From Botryosphaeria dothidea (Eukaryota; Ascomycota; Dothideomycetes; Botryosphaeriales; Botryosphaeriaceae), in contig WWBZ02000033.1 in NCBI GenBank assembly GCA_011503125.2, forward strand, positions 3,038,001 through 3,102,000: a stretch of 64,000 nucleotides of DNA. Direction: 5' to 3'. Made by a program: the position numbers and the translations under genes. Of this stretch, positions 12,209-23,683 are shown piece after piece (positions within the stretch are counted from its first letter, which is position 1; every line of letters starts with the position of its first letter). The notes under the pieces are model-generated. The model was not told the DNA's origin. It worked only from the letters and a program-made list of their open reading frames with translations, and searched no databases.

Positions 12209-13852
12209 TTACAGATGTTTGGAAAGGCGGAGCGAAACACCAGCCAGCTGTACAGTCCCGTCTTCCACAAAGATACCCAATTCTTTGATCTCTTGTTTTG
12301 CGTCTTCAATCTTTCCGTTCACTTCGTCATTCGTGTTTCCATGTCGTCCGTTCGTCTCAGATGCGGAGCGCTGCGGCAGCCGGTAGCTGATGGACCTCCC
12401 CCCGACGAATATTTCCAGCACGTTAGCCTTGACGACAACGGTGACGGTCCCTTCCACTGTTATTCCGTTGTGGCGCGCGACCTCTGGCCCATCGACTTCC
12501 CTGGGGAGGTAGAGCTTGTACTGGTCCGCCCAGAAGTCGTCGAGCGGCGGACTGTCGGATAGCAGTACAACATCGAAGAGGTTGGCCGCGGTCGGCTCGA
12601 ATTTCAAGCGATGTCCTTTCATGTCCTCATCTATTCGAAGCAGCAAGCCGAAAGATGTGGCATCGTGGGAGGCGATGTCGAACTGGAAGAGATAGTCCAC
12701 AGGGTCGACCGTGTGCTGCACTGGAAAGTACCTTGCTGAGGTTTCGCCGACGGAGCTGAGCTGCAGGTCAGAGGGTAAGTCTCCAGCATCTAGTTCAACA
12801 GCAGCCGCGAAGGCGGCCTGGACGGCCTCCATACTCGGCTGAACCTGCAGGAGGCCGTTGGCGTCGGCGAAAACCTCCCTCGGCGTGCCCATGTCTCCGC
12901 CCCAGAGCCACTTCCCGTCGCCGTCGTAGCGGTCCGCGACCCAGCCGAAGTAGATGCGCCTCGATGGGTCTCCCGCCTTGGGGCACGACTTGGCGGCGTA
13001 CCAGCGGCGGGCGTCGAGCCTGCCGCCCGAGGCGGCCCGGGGCGTCCGGAAGGGCCCGCGGGGCGAGGAGGCGACCTTGTAGACGGTGCCGGCGTTCGGC
13101 GAGGAAAAGCGCGAATAGACGAGGTACCAGCGGCCGTTGGGGAGGGAGAAGAGCTCGGGACACTCCGGGCAGAAGAGGTCGTTGGGCGCGTGCAGGGGCT
13201 CGGGCTCGACGGTCCAGTGGTCCAGGTCGGCGGAGGTGAGCAGCGCGATGCAGCCGCGCGTCCAGAAGGGGCCCGCGGCCAGGCGGGTGGCGACGAGCAT
13301 CCAGTAGCGGTTCTCCTCGGCGTTGAAGAAGACGTAGGGGTCCCGGAAGTCGATGTCCTCGAAGGGTGTGCCCGAAGAGGGCGAGGTCATAGTTATGGCG
13401 CGGGTGGCCTGAGTGAAAGTGGAGCCGTGCTGGTCGGTGGAGGTGGCGTGCAGGATGACCTGCTTGCCGCCCTGAGAGAGGTTGTAGCCGGTGTAGAAGA
13501 CGTGCATGTTGCCGTCGGGCCCTTGGACGGCAGAGCCGGTCCAGGCACCGTCGGCGTCAGGAGCGTCTGGAGCCTTACCCGGGCGGAGAGCTGGTTGCTC
13601 GTCGCGGACCCAGGTCACCAGGTCCTGGGAGCGCAGGCGGTGCCATGAGGAGCGGAGCCTCGGAGGGTGGTGGATGGTGTTGGGAGGGGTGGCTAGGTGG
13701 AAGACATGATAGGTATCATCGACTAGAATGGGAATGGCGTCGGCAGCAGCCTGGGTGGCGGAGGGGCGGCTGTAGGAAGAGGACTGCTGGTCGACGACGA
13801 GGAAGGGCATGGCAGCGGAATCTTGGTCTGGCGGTTTCTGCTTGTGGTCCAT
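12209..13852 (-). CDS. Glycoside hydrolase family 32-like enzyme, atypical N-terminal motif
   Basis: A single exon of 547 aa with no signal peptide, so probably intracellular. Family features are a WTGSA motif (residues about 104-108), the transition-state stabiliser motif RDPYVF (Asp near 171) and the acid/base motif ECPELF (Glu near 230), followed by a C-terminal beta-sandwich-like half. The classical GH32 N-terminal motif WMNDPNG is absent. The equivalent place reads AADAIPILVDDTYHVFHL, so Asp39 is the likely nucleophile, resembling divergent GH32 proteins with a xDxxP-type motif. The substrate is therefore uncertain: sucrose, fructan or another beta-fructoside are the family expectations. 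The gene is divergent from an MFS sugar transporter across 510 bp, which supports import followed by intracellular hydrolysis. An alternative start lies at Met15. Confidence 0.85.
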   Translation of the reverse strand: MDHKQKPPDQDSAAMPFLVVDQQSSSYSRPSATQAAADAIPILVDDTYHVFHLATPPNTIHHPPRLRSSWHRLRSQDLVTWVRDEQPALRPGKAPDAPDADGAWTGSAVQGPDGNMHVFYTGYNLSQGGKQVILHATSTDQHGSTFTQATRAITMTSPSSGTPFEDIDFRDPYVFFNAEENRYWMLVATRLAAGPFWTRGCIALLTSADLDHWTVEPEPLHAPNDLFCPECPELFSLPNGRWYLVYSRFSSPNAGTVYKVASSPRGPFRTPRAASGGRLDARRWYAAKSCPKAGDPSRRIYFGWVADRYDGDGKWLWGGDMGTPREVFADANGLLQVQPSMEAVQAAFAAAVELDAGDLPSDLQLSSVGETSARYFPVQHTVDPVDYLFQFDIASHDATSFGLLLRIDEDMKGHRLKFEPTAANLFDVVLLSDSPPLDDFWADQYKLYLPREVDGPEVARHNGITVEGTVTVVVKANVLEIFVGGRSISYRLPQRSASETNGRHGNTNDEVNGKIEDAKQEIKELGIFVEDGTVQLAGVSLRLSKHL

Positions 13853-14362
13853 GGCGGAAGTGGTGAGTGAGGACGGTGGTGATATAGCATTCTGACCACG
13901 ATGGGCGGGCTTGGAGGCGGCGAGTCATGGCCTCCGGCCAGGCTCTGCGGCTTCGGCAGAGGTGGGCCTGCCGCTCCACCGCCGGCCGGCCGGGCTGCTC
14001 AGGACAGCAACAGGCCAGCCGGCCGACGGCAGAGGCGTCTGCAGTATCAGCGCACCAGGCTCATCCCGGCCAACGCCCGCACATCAGGGTCGGCTCAGGC
14101 AGCGCCAGGAGCACCAAGGAAACCTCAACCAAGCGGAGTCTCCAGGTTTCCCCAGACGCGACGGGCCTGCTCGCTGTTTAATATAAGGCTTTTTGGCCTT
14201 GGTGAGCGACTCGACATACTCAAGAGCCTGACTCCCATCGACCCTGCGGCTCTTCGACTGCTGTTTCGTCTCCTCTCCGTCGTTTCTCGCGCCGCTCGTT
14301 CGCTCGCTTCACGCCGAAGGAGCGTTTGTACCACCTTCCATCTCCCGCTGCATTCTGGCACG
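13853..14362. promoter_or_regulatory. Divergent promoter, GH32 / sugar transporter
   Basis: The 510 bp between two start codons are GC-rich, with a CCGGCCGGCCGG tract near 13982. There is no supported open frame. Pairing of a hydrolase with a transporter suggests joint control, but I cannot assign a specific operator. Confidence 0.45.
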
Positions 14363-16708
14363 ATGGCGCGCATTGAACACCCTTACGCGTGGCTTTTCTG
14401 CGCCTTCGCGGCTCTGGGGGCTTGTTTGTACGGCTACGATGGTACGTTAGGCCTCTCTCATCCGACTCGTCCCGCCCGCGACGCCGCCTCTGCCGCCCCG
14501 CGCGTCGTCCCGATTTTGTATTTTTCGTGGCTCCCGCGCGCGCGCAGAGAAGGCCAACGACACTATCGATGACGGCGCGGCATGGCCCATTTTTCTAGTA
14601 CTACCGGCATGATGGAGGATAACTCACGCGATTGGTGTTTTGCGCAGGCGTGTACTTCACGGGCGTCAGCGCCATGGACATCTTCATCGAGCACTTCGGC
14701 ACGCCCAAGGCGGACGGATCGGGGTACGAGATCAAGGCGGCGGACCTGTCGGTCATGACCTCGATGATCAACGTGGGCGAGCTGGTGGGATCCCTGACGG
14801 CGGCCCCGTTGAACGACTGGTTCGGCCGCAAGGGCGTCTTCCTCATCGGCGCCGTGACCGTCATCATCGGCGTCGTGCTGCAGCTGGCTACCGATCATAG
14901 CCACGGCCTCATCATCGGCGGCCGCATCATTTTGGGCTACGGCGTGGGCGCCTTCTCGTCGACGAGCCCGCTGTACATTGGCGTAAGTGCTTCCTTTTTC
15001 CCTCTGGTCTCCTTCTGCCGCAGCCATTGGCGGAGAAAACAGGCGTGCAGCAGGCCGCCGTCGGGTCGGTAGACGGAAGGAACAAATGCTGGCTGGACCC
15101 TGAATCTGCACGGCACTTCCTCTCGGCGCGATTGAATCCTCTCGGCTCCGGGTACCCGCCGCGTGGCCATAGCTTTCGGTCCTGCTCCAGCCTGAGCCCG
15201 GACAAACGAGCTGGAGGTGTGGGTGGAGAGAGAACGGCTGCGGCTTGCCAATCGCTTCATGCGCCGGCCAACTGCCTCTTCTGGGCCGCGTGCTGCGCGT
15301 CCTGCTCCGCACGGCACCGGAAGGAGCTTGGGGAGGCGGGCGTCCAGAGCCGTTCTAGCGACCACTCAACATCCGGCCGCCGCGGACTTTCTTCTTTCCA
15401 ATTCTCCAGATCTTCATCAATATTTCGGCGTGCACGGCGCACCGAGAGAGACTGGACAACGCCCGACCATGCGCTGACCGGTTTGATCAACAGGAAGTGG
15501 CGCCCACCCACATCCGCGGCCCGCTGCTCATGTGCTGGCAGCTCACCCTCTCGGTATCGCAGATCGTGGCCGCCGCCATCAACCGCGGCACCGAGTCCAT
15601 GAAGACCACCGCCGCCTACCGCGTCCCCATGGCCGTCCAGCTGGTCTTCCCGCTGCTGGTGCTGCTCTTCTTGTGGTGGGTGCCCGAGTCTCCGCGCTGG
15701 CTGCTGCGCAAAGGCAAGCCCGACAAGTGCGATGACGCTCTCCGTCTCATCCACCATGAAGACAAGACGTACTCGCCGCAGACCGATGTGGCTGCCCTGC
15801 AGCAGGACATTGACCATGAAGCTGCAATGGCTAAGGAGTCATCCTGGCTGGACCTCGTCCGTGACCCTATCGAACGCCGCAAGGTCGTCTACTCGGCTGG
15901 TGCTCTCATCGCCCAGCAGATCAACGGCATTCAATGGTTCTATTATTTTGGAACCGTCTTCTCCAAGGCCATTGGCCTGGAGGATCCCTTCCTCATGACC
16001 CTGATTGTGTTCATCATTCAGGTCGTCGTCGTTTTTGCCGCCGTGCTTTGTGCGAACAAGATTCCTCGTAGGCCTCTGCTCCTGATCACGACTGTGATTA
16101 TGACCATTTCCATTTTTATTGTGGGCTGTCTGGGTATTCCCGGTGGTGAGGTGTCGAAGACATTTGGCAAGGTGATTATCAGTTTTGTCATTATTGAAAT
16201 TACGGCTTTCAACTTTGCGTGGGGACCCCTTGGCTGGACTATCGTAAGTAATCCACTTTTCTGTTGTATGTTTTTCAGCCTTGGAAACTGACGATATCCC
16301 AGGCGTCCGAGATGGCTGTTGGCCGCAACCGCAACAAGATTTATGCCATTGCCGTTGCTTGTTTCTGGGTGACCGTCTGGGTAACTGTCTTCACACTGCC
16401 CTACCTGTACTACTCGGCCAATCTTGGCCCGAAGACCGGTTTCGTCTACACTGGTCTCTGCTTCGTTTCTCTGGCGTACGTGTGGTTCTGCGTCGGCGAG
16501 GTTACTGGCAGGACGATGGAGGAGATCAACGATTTCTTCATGAAGGTAGGCGCACAGCATTCTCACCCAACGACGTAAACTCATGGCTGACACTTGATAG
16601 GGTATTCCTGCTCGCAAGTGGGCCGAGCAGCCCCGTCTGCAGCAGTCAGACTCTGGGTCCGTGACGTACGAAGTCTCCAACGAGAAGACCAAGACTGAGG
16701 ATGCTTGA
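14363..16708 (+). CDS. MFS sugar transporter
   Basis: Five exons (14363-14441, 14648-14982, 15494-16243, 16303-16545, 16601-16708) encode 504 aa, a normal length for the family. The first segment is MARIEHPYAWLFCAFAALGA and the reading continues through YGYDGVYFTGVSAM. Sugar-porter signatures are DWFGRKG (loop 2-3), GRIILGYGVGAFSSTSPLYI, EVAPTHIRGP and PESPRWLLRKGK, then a long central loop, AQQINGIQWFYYFG, and the second six-helix half. Twelve membrane segments are expected. The C-terminal tail is short and hydrophilic. It probably imports a hexose or disaccharide by proton symport. Intron 2 is unusually long (511 nt) and separates two residues (SPLYIG and EVAPT) that are contiguous in the family. 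The gene is divergent from the GH32 enzyme. Confidence 0.93.
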
Positions 16709-18782
16709 AGGTCCAACCTGATTGTACAAAATTGATGGAGGCGTATCGGTGAAGGTGTTAATATTCTTTGATGTCCGGAAAACGATGGTTTGAAACTTTT
16801 TGGCATGAATAATCCGCCTCAGAGCTGGACTGGACTTCCGCACTCGAGGCCTGCTACTTTGCCGTGTTCATGAGCGTTCAGTCTATACCCCTCGCGTCTG
16901 TAAAAAGAGATAGTACATGTCAACTAGCGTTGATTTAATGATAGATACTCTTTCCCTTCGCACTTGGTCCTCAATAAACAAGATGAACTACAAACTTTTA
17001 TTACCTGTCTGAATTTGAGCCGCGCGAGCCGCCATCTCCAAATTCGCGCTCAAGCTTCCCGCCCGCTTCTATCCAACACTCAGGCGAGACGCTTACTGGA
17101 GATCCACGACTCAACAACCGTACTGCCCGCAAGCACACACCTTGCCAAGCTCTGTGACTAACCTTACGCGCAAGCAGTCCCGCTTTCGTGGCTTGAGCTA
17201 CCAAAGTAGCCGTCTCCGCCACAGGCGGTCCACGCGGGGCTTCTATGATCCCCCCAAGGCATCCAGCCCACCGGAGTTCCACGGCAGGTGTAGTGGATAC
17301 CAGTGCCAGAAGTTAGACCAGGTGACCCGTTGTCGTTGATGAAAGAGCTTTCACCCGTTCAACCGAGAGCACTGTACACTATTGATAGTTTTGCTACGCC
17401 TGCTCAGAGCAAAATAGAAACGGAAACAAAATGATGTCACCTCATGCCCGACAAGATTTACCACGTCTCAAAAAAAAAGACGTGAATCCACCATCTGGAA
17501 GCAAGAAAGCAAGAGAACGAACAATGAACCCAGCATCCGCGTGTTTCATTTTCTAGATCCGGGTTCCGGGCACATGTATAACTTATTTTTTCTCCTCTTC
17601 GTCTTTCCCTAGTTTCCATTCGTCGATCCATGTTAGCGTCAACGGTCCGCCTTTTTTTTTTCTCATAGCCAGGCCGGCCGGCCGGCCGCAACCAAAACAC
17701 ACACGCAGCCCTGCCGCGGCAGCCTCATGTAGCAAGCCATATCAAAAAAGAAAAAGAAAAAAGAAAAGAAAAAAACGCGTCACTTGGCAAAATTTCCCTC
17801 TTCCGAACCAACGGCAGCATTTCTCGGGAAATGGCATTGCCGTTTTGGCTGACACGCATGAACAGAGGTGTGGCACCCATCACCATTATCTCTCCCGCGC
17901 CAAGAGCATTACGATCGCGCGGCCGGCGCTGACATCGGATTCAGGCATGGTATACGTCCGGGAAGGAATGGAGATTACCGAGTTAAGCGGACTCCGATAA
18001 TTCGCTCGTCAAGGACGGTTCTATCGAGCATGGTTCGGCAACCGCGGTTGAAAGAACTACCGCAAGAGAGAGATCGGCCACGGCCGCATATAAGACAATC
18101 ACATTATTGTTATCAGTCTGCAGACAATAATCATCTGCTGTTCCTGGGCATACGTAGTAGGGCTTGGCCGAGCCTTGTCCTTCATCCCCAAGCGGGTGAT
18201 CGTAAGATCGCATACGCGGAGTTGTTAATCCCTTGATACTGCGGCAGGTTGAACAGCCGGCATGGCTTGAAGAACGATCGCCATGAAAGTAACTGATAGA
18301 ACAACGATCGCCGTGATCGCCAGCCGAGATTGAACGAAAATGATGTGTAGCATAGACCAATTTACTTGGCAAGAGGACACTTTGGGAAGGGCGACCCAGA
18401 TTGTCCGGTACAGAAGGTGCTTGTAGAGGTGGGTTGAAAGTGCCGAAGATGCCGAAAATATACCAGACTTTAAGACGGCCGTGCCTTGCTTTCTGCAGGA
18501 GGTGACTCGATCACAAAACGATAATTATCACAATCAAGCGCAGCTCGTATAACCCCGCTAAATGGCACGATAAGTAGTTCACGCTAGATGATAGCATTGT
18601 GCCGGTGAGTACACGTGGTGGAACAGCCGTTGGACCATTGAAGTAAGGACATGAATAATGAAGACTACGGAACGCCACCATGCCTTATGCCCAAACGCCC
18701 AACCGGTATCGTGCTGCCCAAAAATTCCCATATCCAAAACATTATTTATCCGCCCGTAAATCCATCCCCTGAATATCTAGCC
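16709..18782. other. Convergent intergenic region, transporter / POL1
   Basis: About 2 kb between two 3' ends. There are only short overlapping open frames and none looks coding. Low-complexity elements include four GGCC units at 17672-17687 and an A-rich purine tract at 17744-17775. No tRNA or mobile element is recognised. Confidence 0.5.
17672..17687. repeat. Self-complementary GGCC tandem repeat
   Basis: Four perfect GGCC units, wholly palindromic, about 55 bp before an A-rich purine tract (17744-17775). Confidence 0.85.
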
Positions 18783-21700
18783 TTATGCCGTTGCAGCAAC
18801 CTTGAGAGCAAAAGAAAACAAGCTATCCATCTGCACCCACTGCCGACCATTCCGATCCAGATATGCCTTGACGATATCCTTCCACGTCTCGAATCTCTCT
18901 CTGTTGACTTCTGCCAGAATAGTGACCTTCTCCTCTACTTCACCATTGACAGCCTTGCCCATGCCGCGTTCCTTGGTAATCGCAGACTTGGCCTTGTCAA
19001 CATCGAACAGGCTCTGCAGGAACAGCAGCTGATTGTACATGGCCTTGTCGCCAAACTCGTAGCTCATGCGGCCAGCACAGCCAAGACCGCGGCCTTGAGG
19101 ACCCAAGCAGCGGTGGCCGTAGACGCTCATTTGGCGAGTGCGTGCGCCACAGGCCGAGTCATCGCACACCAGCCAGCCAGCGTAGTAGCGTGCTGTATGT
19201 TGACGAATCTGGGCCTCAAGCTGCGAAGAAATGGAGAGAGTGGAAACGGCCCGGCCGCACGAGGAGTTGGTACACACCAGACCGTCATGCGAGACCATTT
19301 CCGGATTCTTAACAAGACCACGGAACGGCGACTGGTGTTTGCAAGAGGGACAGCGCAGGGTGAACGGGAAAGAGTCCTTGAAACGGACCTCGTCCGGGAT
19401 TTGAGATTCAAGGGGGTGAATTTCAACATCCTGAGAGTTCCCGGAGACAGTGCTGACACGGTACTTGGAAGTATCCAGGCCAAGGCACTCCGCCAGTCGA
19501 GTCACATTGGTACCTGCAATCGGAGCGCATAGACGCTCGACCGGTGGCAGAATCTGCTTGTGGAGATAGTAGTCGATGTCTGTGCGTATTAGTCTAGGTA
19601 GCATTTCAAGGTGAGTATGTTGACTTACCAGGCTTGAGACCAGAGTCAGGCCTCAAGACATCCTCGAGAGTGTAGGCGTTCTTTGCGGCGGTCTCTGCAG
19701 ATCCACCACTCTCTCCTGTGATCACAAAGGACATCACATCCTTTGCCTTGACATGCTTACCTTTCGCCATGAGGCGAAGCGCCACCTGGACAGAGGGCAT
19801 ACTGTTGCCATTGGGATATTCCTTAGGATCTTTGCCGAGCTGGGTGAAGATGGTGTACTTCTGAGCTGGGATCTTGAAATCCCGCATCTTGGCGGCCAGT
19901 TCACGAAGGTACTCGTGAATCCTCTCAACAACAGTTTCCGGGTCTTCTCCAGAAAGCAGGAAGTTGAGGAGTTTCGAGGAAGTCTCCTTGGACAAGGCAC
20001 AATACTCTCTGCGCCTCATGTCGAGACCCTTTACTTCCAGCTTCTCCGTCCACTTGCCATCTACCTCAACCATGTTGATGGCAGCGTACTTCTTCTTGGC
20101 ATGGAGGAGCAGGCGTCGGAAGACGTTATCAATGTCAATCTCAAGCAGTTTGTAGCTGTCATTGACATCCCTCTTGAACTCGTTTCCGACCTTGAATGCG
20201 TCCTGCATGTTATCCATATTGGTGTTGATCATGACCGAGTCAGTGTCACCATAAATGACACGAAGCATTTTGCTCTCTGCCAGATCCTTCGTCCTACGCA
20301 AAATCTCACGACCCTTGTAAGTTGTGAGCATGGCAAGAGGACGAGCGTAGAAGCGAGACTTGGTATAGCCAAGACATCCGTACATGGAGTTGGCAGTAAG
20401 CTTCAAGGCCATTTGCTTGATGTCCCAAGTGGCAAGCTGATCCTGTGGGGCAGAAGGATCCTTCATAAGCTTCTTTACCTCTCTTCTCCGATTGACCAGC
20501 GTAGCGATCAGTCTAGGAAGGATACCTTGTTCCTGCGAGGACGATGGCACCTCGGGCACTTTTTCGTCTTCTTCGCTAATCTCGGATCTCTCGACAGTGG
20601 TGAAGCAGATGTTGAACTCCTGGATGATGCTGGGGTACAAGGAGTTGAAGTCCATGACAAGGATGAAGCGATCGTAGAGACCCTTTTCAGGCTCAAAGAC
20701 GAGACCACCCTTATACTTGTCCTTCTTCTTAGCATCGACGCCCTCTTCGCCTTCCGCGGTCTCTTCACTGGGCTTTTTGTTTCCTTTCCCAAAAATCTTG
20801 TCGGGACAGATGTACTTGTTCCGATGAAATTCGTGAAGCAAAATGTATTCGTTGCGCTCAGCTCTTGTACCGCCCAGCGTACGACCCCAGGAATTACCAG
20901 CCAGGTTAGTGAGAACTTTGGTTAACGGAAGCATCTGGACCTTCAATGCAATGGCCGCGATGAAAAACGTATCAGCCTCGAGGTGTCTCAAGTAGTTCAT
21001 CAAGCCTTCCCTCGTCTTTGCCCAGGTCTTCAAGGCCGTGTCGTTGTCGATATCTTGCCGAGCGTTACCCTGACCGAGGACCAGCTCGCACATCTCGTTC
21101 AAGCTCCATGACTGACACTTTGTCATGAGAGACTTGCCAAGGTCGTTTGCCAAATCACAGAGTAGACGACCGGCGGCAAGCTGCCTCTCAACGAAGAAGC
21201 TGCCGCTTCCCTTTCCCAGATTCTTGGGCCAATCAGTTCTCCTCAGACGTCCGATCCTGTGCCAGCCGGGGGTCTTCTTCTCGCGTAAGCGGTTCAGAAG
21301 AATACTGTAGTCGACATCTTCAAGGCGATGACCCATCAGAACGTCAGGATCCATCTTCGCAAGGATAGACATGAACATGCTGAGGAGACCATGCTCGTTT
21401 CTTTCCATCTTGATGGTTCCTTTGTGCTTCTCGGCGTCGAACTTGAATCCAGTCGGATACGAATCGCCGTGTGGCCGCATGACCGTAAACACCTTGCAGG
21501 GAAGCTTGTCCGCAGGTGTGGTGTCGGTAAGAGAAACATTATCGTAGATTCGGGCGCTGGCCATCAAGATCTCCTGTTTGTTGTCCTTGGGATTGAACGT
21601 GGTTCTAAGCGCAATGCTCATGAGCGTGAGCGGAGGAGCCTCGAGATTGTCAGTCTCGCCAAGAGGAGTAATGTTGTTGGGCTTGTCCACAAGACACTCG

Positions 21701-23347
21701 AGCTTGCACCAGGACGCATTGTTGACGGCATTGAAATTTGCTCCGTCGATCTTTAGCCAGCAAGGGCCCATGATGTTCTTCCACAGGACGAACTGTTCGA
21801 AAATCGAGGTATTCGTTCCGAAAACCTGGGAGAAAGTCTCTCCCTTGAGATCCATGGGGAGCTGCTGCTTAGTGTAAGGGTAAAGGAGTTTGAGGTATTC
21901 TCCCTCCTTCGGGATGTCGGGAAGTTCGAAAGCGTATTTGCGAGTACACGGCTTGATCTTATGCATGTCCACTTGGAATCTCGACATCAATCCATCGACC
22001 TCCTGGTAGACATCGGCCATGCCAACCTCTTCCTCGGTATTCCGGCCATGCTTCTGTCGAAACTCCCGGGGAAGGAAAAAGAGTTTGCGAAGGATGTTGT
22101 CAATCTTCATAAAAGCACTGACAAAGGCACCGGTAGATTTGTCCTTGACCTTTCCAAAAAGACAAAGGTTGCCCTTGACCTCAGTGTAGTCGATCCAGAA
22201 GAACCTGAGGCTGCCATCTTCCTCGAGGGCGTTCTCAGGCCTGATCTTCCCCGCGCTATACACAGTCTCAACAGCTGGGCTACTGACGACATTAAGCTTG
22301 TTTGTGACGTCGGTCCAAGCGGAAGCGTCCACTGCTGTCGCTGGCGCGGGACGGGTTGGCGATGAACTGTCCGGAGTAGGATATATGTCTTGCTTCTTAA
22401 TCTTCGGCGCAGGCCTGCTGCCGGCCATGTTGACACCAGCGGTACGAATACCGGCATGGCCAACCGCCTGCTCAACCTCCATGAGGTCATCGTCTTCTTC
22501 TTCCTCAGCCTTCACGTTGACTTGAGAAAATTTCCGCTCAACAGCTTTTGTCACTGGGGAAGAGGGCAACGGCGGGTCGCTCATCATCATATCATCGTCG
22601 AGAGGCGGAATATAGCCATCATCGTCCAATGCGCTTGTAGATGGTGGCGTATCGGCCAAAACAGCGGGGTCATCGGCTTGGGTCTGGCGAGGCTTGGGCT
22701 TTCGATCTTCGAGAGGGGGAGAGAGAACGCGCGTCTTCCGTCGTGTGTCTGACTTCACCGGCTTCATACGCGGGCGGCTGGGAACATTGGCGTCAACTTC
22801 ACCCAGAAGGTCGGCCATGAAAGCCTCATCTTCAGCGGTTTTCACAGGCTAATGGAATGTTAGCGAGGCCAAGTAATACATGGAAATTAGACCAAGGCTT
22901 ACCTTTGGTTTTGGAGCACCTGTGGCAGCTTGCGCGCTGAAGTACTTGTTAATGCCGTTTTTCGCCTTTTCCTTCCGCTCCCGATCCTCTTCGCGCTTCC
23001 TCTTAGCTATGTATAGAGTCAGCGCGTTTGATCAGAATGCACAACGCGATCAAGAATGATATACCAGCTTTGCCTCTTAGTGGGTGTTCTTCTTCGCTCT
23101 CGCTGTCGTACTGAGGCAGGCGTTCTGTGTCCCAATCTTCTCTGCCATCATCGGCGTAGCCCTCGCCATTGTCGTCGACGACGAAGTCATCCTGGTCCAA
23201 ACGGCTGCGTACGACTTTCTTGTATCCCTCCTCGTCAACCTCCTCGTACAACTGCTTCTCCTCCTCAACCTGGTAGCTGTCGAGACGTGTCTTGCCTGCC
23301 GCTCTAAGAGCGCGAAGCTCGGCCAAGCGGGCTGCTCGCGAGGCCAT
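18783..23347 (-). CDS. POL1: DNA polymerase alpha catalytic subunit
   Basis: Four exons (23347-23065, 23006-22903, 22848-19629, 19579-18783) give 1467 aa, the usual Pol alpha size. The N-terminus ([20 protein letters not shown], then acidic [19 protein letters not shown]) is the conserved Pol alpha N-terminal region; a disordered Pro/Ser-rich part follows. Polymerase motif A is [15 protein letters not shown] (first Asp near 862), motif B includes [13 protein letters not shown], and motif C is YGDTDSV (Asp near 997 and 999). The exonuclease-like domain is present but, as in the family, is expected to lack proofreading. The C-terminus, near residue 1279 onwards, carries two cysteine modules (CPSC...CTNSSC and CDDSACG...[12 protein letters not shown]) that bind the B subunit. 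With primase it starts Okazaki fragments. The gene is divergent from REX2; the shared promoter has an ACGCGT box, as expected for an S-phase gene. Confidence 0.97.
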
Positions 23348-23683
23348 TTTCTGAGGGACGGGGCGTTGCAATGAGAATTAAGATGTCTCTCGAGTCAAGA
23401 CCATATGTGAGGACGCGACGACACCAAAGGCGAGGGTGTTTATGGATGTGGGGGTACGGGTCGTGTTTGAGTGGTGTGTGGACGCCGAACGGAACGCGGT
23501 CGCGAAAGATGGCGGCGGGAGCGCGTCCGTGGACGCGTCGCGTAAAGTGCTAGCGCGACGACGTGCAGGGATGTCTCTGACTCCGCCAACCAGAGCAATC
23601 GCTTTTGTGTGCCTCGCCGAGAGGCAACATCTGCTTCGTCCTGCTCCATCCTTTTCACCTCTGTAACTATTCCTCTTGCCAAA
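23348..23683. promoter_or_regulatory. Divergent POL1/REX2 promoter with MCB-like element
   Basis: 336 bp between start codons. A perfect ACGCGT lies at 23533-23538, with partial cores GACGCGA near 23412 and AACGCGG near 23491. In yeasts POL1 is a classic target of MBF at MCB elements; function here is inferred from that and from position. Confidence 0.55.

Noticed and set aside
17776..17781. ACGCGT hexamer between the transporter and POL1
   Set aside because: It lies in a convergent 3' region, not a promoter, and illustrates that single ACGCGT hexamers also occur by chance.
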